Shown here in pieces: positions 21,260-32,718 of a stretch of 64,000 nucleotides of DNA. Position 1 is the first letter of the stretch, and every line of letters begins with the position of its first letter. The stretch comes from Apodospora peruviana. Taxonomy: Eukaryota > Ascomycota > Sordariomycetes > Sordariales > Lasiosphaeriaceae. The stretch is from positions 868,001-932,000 of the forward strand of contig JAUEDM010000004.1 of assembly GCA_033439685.1 (NCBI GenBank). The letters are read 5' to 3'. The position numbers were made by a program, and so were the translations under genes. The notes under the pieces are model-generated. The model searched no databases. It was not told the origin of the DNA and saw only the letters and a program-made list of their open reading frames with translations.

Positions 21260-23026
21260 CTATACCGGCGCGTGTGTGAACAAGTAGGACACCGATTCAC
21301 CTGAACTAGTCAGTATTTGATTGTCCCCCCAAACATGAATATGAACATACCGTTATGTGTCCGGCGAATGGCCTCGGCAATTGTCGGGCTGATATCAATA
21401 ACGCGAAGCTTGGGGCACTGCAATTGGTCAGATCAGTCATTCCCCTTACATTGCGCATGCGTTTGCCACTCACCCTCTCCACCTTATCGCCCAACGGGAC
21501 CGTATTGGTGACGACGAGGGCCGAGAGAACACTACCATTGAGCGTCTCGATGGCGTTGCCGGAAAGAATGCCGTGGGTTACCAGGGCCAGGACCGACTTT
21601 GCGCCGTTCTCCTTGAGTACCGCCGCTGCCTTCACGAGTGTACCGCATGTGTCCGCCATGTCATCTAGAGCGTGTTAGTCTCACTCTCCGATGTCGCCCA
21701 GCTCAGAGTCCGTGTACTCACCAACAAGAATGGCAATCTTGTCCTCGACATTTCCAACCAAGACCTGCAAACAATGTCAACACCCGCCTCCTTTGGTAGA
21801 ATTCAAGGCATCCCTACCATACGGCCAACGACGTTGGGCCTCGGGCGCTCCTTGTGAATAAGAGCGAACGCAGTATTCAGGTGATCGGCAATAGATGTGG
21901 CGCTACACTAAAGTTAGCCATGGAGGCATTCTCGTACGAGTGCGGAGTTACGGACCGTTTCGCACCACCGGCGTCAGGAGAGACGATGACGCAGTCTTCA
22001 GTCTTGAAATTTTCCCTGATATAGCGCAGGAATGAAGGCTCGGCATACAGGTTGTCAACTGGAACACTGAAGAAGCCTGCGGGATTTCCTTGGTAAGCAA
22101 TCCGTTACGCAGACCTTGATGCCAAGAGCTAGTGGCCATACCTTGAATCTGCACCACACGATCCGTTAATATCTATGCTCGTCACTCTGTCCTTCGGAGT
22201 ACCGTAGAGCCCATGCTTACCTGAGAAGCGTGTAGGTCAACGGTTACGATGTCTGGACGACGTATTAGCATGGGTTGTGCAGTGGAACACGCACGTCGAA
22301 CAACTCACGATTGGCACCGGCCGTCTGTAGCATATTTGCGACCAATCTCGCACTAATAGGAGCCCGTGATTTATCCTTCTTGTCTTGTCTCGCGTAGGGG
22401 AAGTTGGGACTGCCCAGAGTCAGCATTTGTCGCGCTTCGAGAACCGCAATCGGCAGCGCATCGCACTCCTCTTCGTGTGCGCCGCAATCGCAGTTGGACA
22501 AACCCCAGAAACGAGGAAGATTTGGTGTCTTACATGACTGCTGTTATCCTCCTAGCACTATGCGACGGCAAAATAAAACATATCAGCGCCCAAGTCCATG
22601 CAACAACGTCATAACGGTATTTCGGCTGTGGTGGTGGCCAACCTTGCAGTTCTGCATGCCGAAATCATGATCAGCAGCTCCATCAGGCCCTCGTTGACAT
22701 CCCCGGTGGCGGTTGACTGTATAATAAAGACATCCTCGTCGCGAACCGACTCGCCGACCGTAAACGAGGTCTCTTGGTTGGAGTAGTTGAGGGATATCGT
22801 TCGCGCCACCTCGACGCCGAGTCTGCAGAATGCGGCGCGCAAAGTCTAGGTGAGCTTTTAAATTCCAATAACCATGCCATTGTTCGGAGAGGGGTTTGTA
22901 TTTCTCTGTCGAGTCTCTTCAAGATGTTGGTAGGGAACGGACGCACCGTTTCGCGATCTTGTCGCTGAGTTCGGGGTGGCTCCGACCACTGATCAGTTTG
23001 ATCTCGTTCGCCATTTCGCCGGACAT
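21260..23026 (-). CDS. Ribose-phosphate pyrophosphokinase (PRPP synthetase), 12 coding exons
   Basis: Exons are 23026-22947, 22822-22643, 22557-22534, 22409-22309, 22252-22221, 22148-22142, 22076-21956, 21902-21818, 21764-21722, 21664-21474, 21417-21351 and 21300-21260. They sum to 972 nt and 323 residues, the normal class I size. The enzyme makes PRPP from ribose 5-phosphate and ATP in the cytosol for nucleotide, His and Trp synthesis. Visible signatures are the N-terminal ISGRSHPEL, VRDEDVFIIQS, the ATP-site RQDKKDKSRAPISA, the metal-site VTVDLHASQIQGFF, VSPDAGGAKR and the ribose-phosphate loop DMADTCGTL. The C-terminus is RRTHNGESVSYLFTHAPV. Every exon junction was fixed by conserved protein sequence. 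Exon 6 is only 7 nt (Ile-Gln plus one base) and exons 3 and 5 are 24 and 32 nt. A start four codons downstream (MANEIK) is also possible. Confidence 0.93.
22142..22148 (-). other. 7-nt micro-exon of the PRPP synthetase gene
   Basis: The exon sequence on the minus strand is ATTCAAG, flanked by GGTGCAG upstream and GTATGG downstream. It supplies Ile, Gln and the first base of Gly in the invariant HASQIQGFF segment, so skipping it would remove two conserved residues and shift the frame. The flanking introns are about 72 and 65 nt. Confidence 0.85.
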
Positions 23027-23996
23027 TGTAGAAAGAGGTCGGAGAGGGGCCTGTCAGACGACAGCCCCAGAGATAAATCGGGAATTTCTTTTTCCTTCGG
23101 GGCGAATTTGCTTCTTCCTGCAAGAATAACTGGTTAGCGGGGTGCGCCGAGATGCGGGGCAGAGTGTGCTGGGAGTCCAATAACACGAAGGAACGTACTG
23201 CTGTGATCGTACCAAGACGCGCTCTTGGATGGTAGCAGGAATCGAGGATGACGATGGTGTTAAGATGCTGTTGATAATGAAAAGAACACCAATTGATTGT
23301 TAAAGAGCCACCCGAGAGACGGTATCCGTCAAAATAGGGGGCCACTCCATGACGGGCAGAAAAAAAGCTGAAAGAAAATTTTGTGGAGTCATCTACCCCA
23401 GCTTCCGGTACCTTCCTGGATACCCCGCTAGACCGAAACCTAATCTTTGCCTGTGACAACGCTGCAAGTGAAAGCGAGTCGCAGCGCGCGTGGGGACGGA
23501 GGACTCGGTGAAGCAATCATGTCAGTGAATTGATCAATCTCGACATACCGTACGGATTACGCGGGCCGATCCCGAGTTTTGATGACAGGCGCTCGTCATA
23601 TATCTTCATATCGGATGAGGCACCCAAGACAAGGCAAAACAAAGAATTAAGTAGTTTTTGAGTTGAGGTCTGCTTTGACAGTGGGCGAGGATCGGAGGTT
23701 TGAGACGTTCAGCGCACAGTATTTCAGTTGCCGGAGATGCACTGCCTCAAGTTGCCAGAATCAGCATGACGTGCCGAACAAAAGATCCGCGGAACCCCCC
23801 CTCCCCCCCGGCGTAAGAAAGAAGATAACGAAAATCAGGCCTTACATTATAGACAAACCATCAACGCTATATGGCGCACTTATAATAGATATAAAAATAA
23901 ATTAACAACAAGATCATGATCATGATATGCCAGCCCGAGCCTCGTACCTTTGCCCCCCTTTTCCATACCGGCCTTCCTCTTCTCCGGCATAAACGC
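23027..23996. other. Intergenic between PRPP synthetase and PTEN-like genes
   Basis: The part next to 23026 is the PRPP synthetase promoter and leader. It contains a pyrimidine-rich stretch in the transcript sense. A 277-codon minus-strand frame at 22683-23516 only overlaps the first exons out of frame and is discounted. Confidence 0.55.
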
Positions 23997-26150
23997 TCAA
24001 GACTCAAGAATAACCTCCTTTCCTCTATCTTCATCCTTATTCCCAGACCCGGACCCCGTCCCAGTCCCAGCATCAAGCACCTCCTCTCCCGCCGGCCCAC
24101 TAACCTTGACCCCAGCCATGATAGCCCCATCATCATCATCCACCTTGTCCTTGTCATCCTTGGCGCTACCATCTCCATCATCCTTGACCTCCTCAGTCAA
24201 ACTGCTCGCCTTGCTAATACTCGCGCTCTCCGGGTCCGCCACCCGCAGGCCCAAATTCTTCTCAGCTGTCGGCCCCCCGCTATCATCCTGTCCCTTCCAG
24301 TCTGCCGGCTCCATCTGAGGCACCGGGCTATCCTCACCAGGTTGGAAAACCACCACTCCACCACCACTGCTCTCTCCTTCTTTTGTTGCTACTGTCGTAG
24401 TGCCCGCGCCGCTTGTCCCCGCAACACGCCAGACAACCGAGAAGCGATCGCAAGCCCTCGTGCCCCTCTGCGTCGACCCTTTGATTCCGTCCAGCTGGTC
24501 CCAGTCAATCTCAAATAGGCCGCTATCGTCCGGCTGACCCTCCTGCTCCGGGCCGTAACCCTCAAAATAGGTATTGAACCACACATGCGCAATCGACGTA
24601 ACCATCGTGAGCATCTTGCTAGCTCGCACGCGGTTCCGCCGCTCCACCACGATGTTGACATCGCTGTTCGGTATCAGGATCGGCGCGTGAGGCTTGAAGA
24701 TGACCGCCTGTCCGCCGGGCTCAGATTCGTCGGCAAAGGAGATGGGCTTTTGTAAACTGCTCGTTGACTGAGACGGCGGCAGCGATGGCGGCGGCGGTTG
24801 GGTTGAACTGCTGCCGAGCGACGGCGGCGTCTGCGATGCTTCCGGAATAGCGATCGTCTTGGCCTTGCCTCGACCGCCTAGCACTGTGTCACCATTCGGA
24901 ACCTGGGACGACCTCTTCGACACCTTGCGCAGCAAGTTGCCCGTTTTGAATCCCTTTGGCTTCCTAGCCGGTGACAGGTTGTCCTTCTTATCCGCAACAC
25001 CGCCCTCAGCAATCTCCCCATAATCAGTATCATCCGCAGCCTCCGATCCCAAAGACGAAGCCGAAGAGTTGTTAATCACATATCCCGCCATATCGGTCAC
25101 CAGATCCATCACCCCCTTACCACCCGGCGCATCCCCCTCAACCACAATACGCTCATCATGCCTAAACGTATGGAACACCTTGATCTTCTTGCCCTCGTTC
25201 TCGTAACCTTCCACCGACACCTTGACGCCGTGCCTCAGGCCCCACACATGAATCTCGACAATCTCGATCGGCAGATCAACATACTTCTTCCCGTGCTTCG
25301 CCCACCGGTCCACGTAGCCGACCCAGCGCAGCTGGCTGGGAATCGACACGCCAGCCCCATACCCGGGACGCATCCGCCTCTCGGTAAACCGTACCAGCGC
25401 GTCCTCGGCGGTCCACCCGCACTCGGCGATGAGATAACTGCAAGCCATGGTGCCTGACCGCCCCTTGCCCGCCTTGCAGTGTACAACCACCACTCGCTTA
25501 CTCTTGTCCTCCTCGGTGATTTGTTTCCCACCGGTCGTGATATCCAGCTCCCCGCCCGCTAGCCAATTCCGCATGCTCGCCACAATCATCGGCACCAGGT
25601 TGAAGGGCGGCGGGTGGTGATCCGGCCACGGGTAGTGCCGTATCCGGTTGTAGACGGCTTCGTCCGGGTATCCCGTGCCTTCTGCCCGAAACTCCCATAT
25701 CGCCCAGTTGTCGCCGTGCTTGGCATCCAGGAAACTGACGAGGCGGTCCAGCGGGTTGCGATATGCCGCCCTCGGGTAAGTCTGTGATGGACCGGACCTA
25801 GTGTCGTCCCATCGTGTCAGCAACCAAACCTCCTCTGCTTCATCCATCTATATGCAATCCCAAATGTGGGAAGGGTGAAGAAAAGCAAACATCACGATAA
25901 TCTCGTACGTGATATACTGCAGGTCAATCCCCGTCTACGCATGATTGATCCGCTGCCAGGCGACGACCGGCCATCCCAGCACCGACTTAGAAAAGAGGAG
26001 GTACGGAGTAGTAAAACATTTGAGAAAGATCAAAAGAAACTGAAGGACGCACGTTGCAATAAGGTTGGAGGTGACATAGCAGAGGTCGAGGCCCGTGTCG
26101 TTATGCTTGACACGGTTGCTGGCGACAATGTGTCGCAGGATCGAAGCCAT
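23997..26150 (-). CDS. PTEN/TEP1-family dual-specificity phosphatase, two exons
   Basis: Exon 1 (26150-26053) encodes MASILRHIVASNRVKHNDTG and the conserved LDLCYVTSNLIAT. Exon 2 (25797-23997) continues SGPSQTYPRAAYRNPLD. The product is 632 residues. The catalytic domain has the WPD loop (YPWPDHHPPP, D92) and the P-loop HCKAGKGRSGT (C140, R146). Its two lysines are the basic residues typical of phosphoinositide 3-phosphatases rather than protein phosphatases. A C2-like region follows, then a long Pro/Ser/Asp-rich unstructured tail. A ~16-residue insertion lies before the P-loop. By family, it would dephosphorylate PI(3,4,5)P3-type lipids at membranes and act in growth and development signalling. 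The P-loop reads RSGT where animal PTEN has RTGV, an ordinary substitution. The start is supported by the family-typical N-terminus. Confidence 0.93.
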
Positions 26151-27654
26151 CCTGCTCGTATGTCCACACTCCTTGCACCGGCGTCAGCCAAACTGCAGAA
26201 CTTATAAAGTTCGTTTTGCACCGCCGTGATTCCTTCCTTCGGCCGTGACGATGAGCGAAACTAACGAGGATGGATCGAAATCGCCGTAAAGTTTGTACGA
26301 CCGGCTGAGACGATGAATTGGTGTGCCGGCAAGCAGCTTCATCCAACAGAATGAAAACGAACAAGACCACCGGAAATGACAAATCGTCAAGATAGACCGG
26401 TCTATAACTCAAATAAAACTCCAAAATAAGATGTAATAAAAGGGCAGTTTAGTTTTGAAGTTGTAGGTACGTAGCGTCACTTTTGATCCAACCTGATCGG
26501 TTCTGTTCTGTGGTGTCGCGTGTCGTCGTCGTCAGGCTGAGTGAGACCCGAGAGCCTGGACTCGAGGAGGCCGCCGCCTCTCGCCCAAACAAACAGGGTC
26601 CAAGTTCCAGGCGGGATGGACAGGGCAACAATCTTGGCTTCCAGGGCATGTGCAGCGGCGCGCGCTGCAGCACTCAGAAGTTGACGAAACGAAACGTGCT
26701 AAAACCCATAACCATACGACGTCATCGAACGGGCGCCTGTCATTCGAGCTTCCAGGTTGCTAGAAGTGGGGTCAATGCTCTCTGATGACAGTTGAAGTTC
26801 CGGCCCGACCAGTTCAAACTTCCGGATCTCAAGCTGAGGTGCAGGCTGCTCAGACCTTGGAAATGATCAACTCGGTAGAACTGAATGTTGCACAGTTCCC
26901 TTTTCCCTTGAATATTTTTGAGCAGCAACATCCAGTCAATGCAGTTTGAATATCCTTGAGACATTGGATAAGTTCGAGATAGCTGGTTGCTATGTCCTCC
27001 ACGTCGAAACTTCTAGGCGCAACACTAGGCTACGTGCCTCAAGACCACCTTAAGGATCTACCTGGCAATTAGGAAAAAGAAGACAAACTCGAGAACAGAT
27101 CTCGCCAGTTCGAAAAGCACACTGCTTTCCCAAGAAAGAAAACAAGCACGAAGTCTGGAATCGTGTATAGGTATAGGAGTACTTGACAATGTGGACAAAA
27201 CACGGAAGAGTCCCATACTTCGTACAATAACAATCGCAGGAACACCAAAAAAAAGTTAGGTCGAGCCTCGTCTTGTCCAGCACCAATCATGCATTCCATT
27301 CCGTTTCCTTCCTTCTCAAAAACTCCTAAACTGGAGAGCTCATAGCCAGCCTCCGAAAATGGCAAAATCCCGATTATGTTCCTGACATGGGAAGCATTAC
27401 CAAATCTTCGCCGCTCCCCATCGTTGTCCCTTCCCGGTCATCACCTGCTCCCCTAATTCTCTATACCCACAAAATGGACCAGGTATGGCCCTTCTGTCGG
27501 TAGATATAAATCCACTACCCAAGGCCACCCCAACACCCGCCTTAATAATTGTTGTTCGTTCCGCTTAGGCTTGCATTGGCATGTAAAAAGCAGGCTTGTC
27601 CTATCTGTCCCAGCGTAAACCGATACCGTCGCAGTTACATGTCGCGACGCGCGG
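26151..27654. other. Intergenic, no supported gene
   Basis: 1.5 kb with short unsupported frames only. The left end is the PTEN-like gene promoter. The right end should hold the 3' UTR of the TMEM33-type gene. Confidence 0.6.
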
Positions 27655-28858
27655 TTAGGTGGTCTTCTTAGGTGTCGCAGTGCCGTTGACGTACTTATTG
27701 ACGTCAGTGGCCGAGTGGAACTGCCTCGCGCCGCCCTTGACGCCGTCCCACACCTGGCGGGCCACGGGCGGGGTGCCTTGGGCACCGATAAGGTTGTCGA
27801 TGCGCGCCTCGAGCTGCGCGAACGAGTTCTGGACGTGGCTGCTCTGAGCGAAGCGGGCGCGCAAGAACGCAGTGTAGACCGCAAAGAGGATCCACGAGCG
27901 GCGCTGGAAGAAGATAGCGGCCAGGAGGAGGCGGATCCACAAGAGGATCTCAAGTCCGGACACGATGGACATGGAGGCGTCGTAGTACTTCTTGACGAAG
28001 TTGCCGATCGACTCGGAGAGCGGGTGCTGGGAATATTGCGGCTTGGCGCTGGGTGAGGCGCCCGTGGGGGGAGAGAGTTTCTGGGGAGGGATAAAGGTCG
28101 GGATCAGGTTCGCGCGCGTATAAGTGGCGACATGGAAGATGGAGTAAATGCCGTAGGGCAGCAGGGCGAGAGGATATTGCGGCATAAAGAGCCACACGAT
28201 AGCCATCACTGGATTGGGTCAATCTTTCAAATCACAAACTTGCATCCCATCATTCCGGTACCACGGGAAACGTACAGAGGTATTGAATGTTCTCATCCGC
28301 GAGATAGCCCAAGGCGTTCGGCTGCTTGGTACCGGTCTTTTGGCGAGCGCGGAACGTCTTGTAAACCACGATGCCGTACGTCACCGCTGCCGCCAAGAAA
28401 CTAGTTCGGTAGCAGAACTGGGCCATACGTCCATAGTAATTGAAGCGGATAAAGGCAAACGAGTAGCGGAAAATGCAAAGGATAAGGGTTGCGTGCCTAG
28501 ATTGGAGCCAGAAGAGGTCAGCGAAACATGCGCACAAGAGATTGCTTGCCAAGGACTAGAGAGTCTGCGTAGTGCGGTCGGTGGTCATTTCTGCCAGCTG
28601 TCCCATCACATCATCATGCCACCATTCCAGCGGCCCACAGCCAAAAGGTTGGTCGAGAGAAGGAGCGCGCGCGACCAAAGACATACCCAAGAAACCAAGC
28701 AACTACGGTACATGGCAAAGGTTAGCTGTTATTCAATCCTCGAGATCTCGCTCCCTGCGGTACGCTGGGGATGGAGCTGTCCACGAACACTGTAGAGTAT
28801 GCGCGAGCCTGGTGATTCTCTGGGTCAGAGGCAGATCTGCCGGCGGCGGGGGAGCCAT
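27655..28858 (-). CDS. TMEM33/Pom33/Tts1-family ER and nuclear-envelope protein, four exons
   Basis: Exons are 28858-28789, 28702-28687, 28496-28276 and 28208-27655, giving 286 residues. The N-terminus is MAPPPPADLPLTQRITRLAH. It runs into TLQFAWFLGHATLILCIFRY only if a 16-nt exon (TTGCTTGGTTTCTTGG) is included. Hydrophobic helices follow at YRTSFLAAAVTYGIVVYK, MAIVWLFMPQYPLALLPYGI and ILLWIRLLLAAIFF. The C-terminus has an amphipathic segment (DNLIGAQGTPPVARQVWDG), as in the family. Relatives shape ER tubules and aid nuclear pore assembly. The first intron uses a GTTCGT donor, which is unusual but fixed by frame. The last exon is the longest and intron phases agree throughout. Confidence 0.9.
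28687..28702 (-). other. 16-nt micro-exon of the TMEM33/Pom33-type gene
   Basis: Flanked by CCGTAG and GTATGT on the minus strand, this exon supplies most of the FAWFLG residues that belong between LAHTLQ and HATLIL in the family. Confidence 0.8.
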
Positions 28859-30181
28859 TGCGATGGATATGCTGCTAGCTGAAGGTGATGCTGGTAATGG
28901 TGTTGAATGTGTTGGCGGGCTTTGGGAAAGGTCGAAGTCAGCTATTTGTGGTGGTTGAATGAGGTGGAAGCTGGCGGAAGTGGCTGCTGGTGGAGTTGGG
29001 AAAGGCGAGGTGGTGCTTTCGCTGGTCGGGGCAGAGTTTCGAGAATGGTCGGTGCGTCACTGGCAAACTGCCCACCACAGAGAATGGAACAAGGGTCGGA
29101 TGCTGACGTCGGTCCTTGGCTGCCAAACCCACAAAAGAATGGAGCTTCCTTCCATATTCCGTACCGGTAAACCATCCACACAATTATCACATCTCAAGTT
29201 TACATAACGCCTTTGAATAGCTTACACGCAGAGGAATTTCGCAAAATATTCAATTGCATGTAAGATTATATTGTTGTTTGTTTTCTCAAGCCCCGCTCGG
29301 TTCATTGAGCAATGAAGCGGTGAAGCTCTGTGATTTCAGGTGCCTCCTTCCCATGTGTCCGTGGGCGGGGTTCTGCTCAGAGCTCCCTATCTTGGGATTG
29401 CCATGTCTGGACTCTGGAAGGAAAATGGCAGGTTTGAGAGCTGTCAAGATGAGATATGAAAAGACTTTCGAATAATGATACGTATTGTACACCTCCTGGA
29501 CTGTTTGCGCATGAAAACCTGTGACTGAAGTGTCCATTTCTTGTCAAGTCAAGCCGCGCCAAACTTTGTCGTCATCACACACGCAAGTCAACATTCGACA
29601 AGGCACAGCACAAAACCTGTTCAGGGCAAAAGGCGGCGCCCCTTGCATTCACGTGAAAAGCCAGCGTCGGCCACTTCCCAACGTCCGTCCACCTTCCATT
29701 CCATATCACGACTCGGAAACAAAGAAGGACAATTAACCGAGGAATGACAGATAGCCTCTATCTACGGATTACAATCTGAAGACCATGGCGAGTCCCAGGC
29801 ACATACCTAAATTCCGTCTTAGGACGCGTTTTCCAATCATTTTCGTCTCGGACGATGGCAACTTCCAAGATGCCCATGGACTTGATTGGAAGCGCTCAAT
29901 TCAAGTTTCTTGAAGGTGAATAATAACCCTAACCCTCCTCCGCGGCCGCCGGATAGAAGAAGCCTCACCTGGAGCGGGATCCATGAAACCCGCAGAGCTA
30001 ACCCGTAGCTCATTACTACCTAGCACCTTCAATGATATGGTACAGCAATACAATACACAGTATATATTGATAAGAGTGGTTTGGGGGTATCAAATTCCAG
30101 CCAAGACAAAACCAACCCCTCTCCAAAAACTGCAAAACAAATAACCCCCAAAGCTCAAACAAAACTCCCGTCCATCCCTTC
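28859..30181. other. Intergenic, no supported gene
   Basis: 1.3 kb with no domain-bearing frame. Two adjacent CCCTAA-type units (about 29925-29936) are present, too short to count as an interstitial telomere tract. Confidence 0.6.
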
Positions 30182-31638
30182 TCACACCCAGTCACCTCCT
30201 CCTGCCTTCGGAAGCGGCCAATTCGAATCTCGCCGGCCATCCTGTCCAGCACCATCGCCAGGCCTTGTTGGATTGCGGACCGGAACCGTCGGCGGCTCAA
30301 GCGGACTGGTGATAATGTCCTCGTATATACTCCTCTCGCTCCCTCTCCTCGGAATTCGCGGAGATCGTGCAGAGCGTGACGAAATTGTCCTCCTAACTGC
30401 ATCGGTACTCTCCCTCCGCGGGCTCCTGACGGACACTGTCCTGCCAACCGCATACATATTCTCCCTCAGCGGACTACAAACAGGTGGCGGAGGCGGCGGA
30501 TGAGGCGGCGGTGGATGCAGTGGTGGAGGCCAGACGGGGCAACCATCGTTGGTGGTGACAGTCCTCAAGGGGCTGCTGACGTTGTGCGCGACACCGCTCA
30601 CAACTTCCGAGTTGATGGTCACGGGGGCAGGCATCTGCTCTTTCTCGATGTAGCTGACTACCGCACGAGCCAATGCCTCGGTGACGCTCTGTTCCACCTC
30701 CTCGTGCATCTGCTCTGCCGGTGGATGTTGTTGTCCTGTTGCTGTTGCTGGCCTGTCTTCTGCCTGTTCTTCTTGCCGTTTCCGTCTTGTCCTGCGGTAT
30801 CGGACGAATAGGTAGAAGCCGAGGATGGAGCACAGCGCCGACACGACGATTGACACGACCACGGCCACGGTAACGCGGATCATTGACGTCCCCGCGTCCT
30901 CAGCTGCTGCTTCGAGTTCCAGGTCGGTTTGGGTCTGAGAATGGTTAGAAACTGGAGGGGCTGGTGCCATTGAATATAGGCAGTACAACATACCCGTGTG
31001 GTAGACCTATCCGGCATTCCTGCGGTCACCGACATGCTGGGCGAGCTCCCTCCCGCCAGAGCCTCCTTAAGACTGCTTGCCGCGGACTGTTGTGCGGCAG
31101 ATATGGCTTCTGCGGCCGAGGCTTCCGCGGCCGACACTGCGCTCGAGGCCGCCAAAAGTGCACTGGACGCCGAAGCAGCAAGCAGTTCTGCAGAGGCCTG
31201 CAGTTCCTCAAGAGACAGGACCAACTCTTGAGAGACAGCAGTTGCCGAGGCGAGGGCACTACTGAGAGAATTGATCGTCGCCAGAGCGTCGATGCTTGCA
31301 CGGCGACCGAGGGCAGACGCCACACCGGGAGTCGTCGGACATGAGCCGGGTGATGTTGCCGTGGTCATGGTCCCGGTCGTCGGTGTCGGCGTGGGCGATA
31401 CTGTGTGTCCTCCTGCCCCTACACTCTGCCCTTCGTCCAGAACAGTTCGTCTTTTGGTTGCGGCACTGGGACGTAGTTGTGGCCAAACCCGAATCGGGTC
31501 CGGGACTGCTTTGACCTTTCCCATCGACCGTCTATTCGCCACTACATTTGCTGCCGTGGTGGGAAGAAGATGGCATGTGAGAAGGAAGGTGAGAAGCAAG
31601 CATAGTAGAGATGATGATATCCGTCTACTCTCTAACAT
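30182..31638 (-). CDS. Secreted-pathway single-pass membrane protein with Pro-rich cytosolic tail, two exons
   Basis: Exons 31638-30994 and 30934-30182 give 465 residues (phase 0 intron, GTATGT to TCTCAG). A signal peptide (LLCLLLTFLLTCHLLP) leads into a Thr/Pro/Ser-rich stretch. A ~90-residue Ala/Ser/Leu-rich segment with heptad-like spacing follows and may form a coiled stalk. One transmembrane helix (VTVAVVVSIVVSALCSILGF) ends in the stop-transfer sequence RYRRTRRKR. The cytosolic tail has a run of prolines broken by His and Leu (PPPLHPPPPHPPPPPP) and Arg/Ser-rich repeats around SVRSPRRES and SSRSARSPR. The layout resembles fungal wall-stress sensors (Mid2/Wsc-like), but there is no WSC Cys module, so that role is only a suggestion. 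Confidence 0.82.
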
Positions 31639-32718
31639 CTTGCCACCGAAGACGAAATAAAGAGAAAGGTTGTGATGAACATCGTCTCGACTTTGGAAAC
31701 AAAAAGAGTTGCAGAGAGGAAAGGGAGACGAAGTCCGAAAACTCGGTAGGAAAGAAGAATTCGCAACCTCAACCTAGTTGAAGATGACCCCAACTGCGTT
31801 TTGCCAAGGATGGCGAGCCCCTATTTCCCAGTTTGTTGTCGTGCGAGAACTCCCTGTGAAGCGCGCGATGCAGTGGAACTTGCCTTGGTCTGATCTCTTG
31901 ATTGGTCCGGAAGGTGAGAAGCCGAAAACATGTCGGAAACATCCAAACATGATGACTGACATCAGCGATGGAGCAGAGAATTAAAAGCCTCGCCTTTCGC
32001 TAATTTTTCCATGTTGACAACATAGTTGATCTCATCGTATCGCAGAAGTAACCGCAATACTTTCTCGAACATGTCGTGAGCCTTGCATTAGCCGGCCAAG
32101 CGAGAAGCATCAGCTGCGCATCATTCGCCTTCCTGGTTTTGGAAGGCAAATACTCGATACAAGAGACAGACATATGTGACAACGGAGGCGGCGGCGGCGG
32201 CGGCGAGGAGGCGAGAAGGCAGACAGATCAGTCCCTGAATGCTTCAAACCACCGTCGAGTGTTTGCTGACTCGGGTCTCCAGTGCAGCACAATTTTCCAC
32301 ATCAACTGACTCTAGGCTCTCGAGAGACAAGTGGGGTCATTTTAGGTTCCACCGAACGTCTGAGACAGAGGCCAACAGCTGGAACTCACTTTCAACAGGC
32401 GGTATTTTGGGGGGTTTTTGAAGTAGTAGATGTTGAGGTTGGAATAAGGTTGATCATGTTCGGTCCAGGCCTGTGCTGCCCTGGTCCGGGTCGTGTTTGC
32501 CCGGCACTTGGGGAGAACAAGATCAGCCGTTTGCCAGCTGGCTTTCTGCCGCGCCAGCTGCAGCTGGTCAACCTCAGCTCCCGCAACTCAAACTCCAAGC
32601 CAGTCAAACTTGGTGAAGCAACAACCCGATCTTCTCAACTCTGTAATCGGAACCGCAAACGTCGTTATCCATCGCGTAATCCCACGTACCACGCATGCTC
32701 TCGCGTGCATCTGTCACA
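31639..32718. other. Divergent intergenic region, no supported gene
   Basis: 1.1 kb between the single-pass membrane protein gene (left, minus) and the rhodanese gene (right, plus). Short frames only. It holds both promoters. A GGC trinucleotide run lies at about 32186-32200. Confidence 0.55.

Noticed and set aside
22683..23516. 277-codon minus-strand frame
   Set aside because: It overlaps the start of PRPP synthetase out of frame and runs into its leader; the real protein uses the neighbouring frame with consensus splice sites.
29925..29936. Two CCCTAA telomere-like repeats
   Set aside because: Only two units; this is expected by chance in 64 kb and does not show an interstitial telomere.
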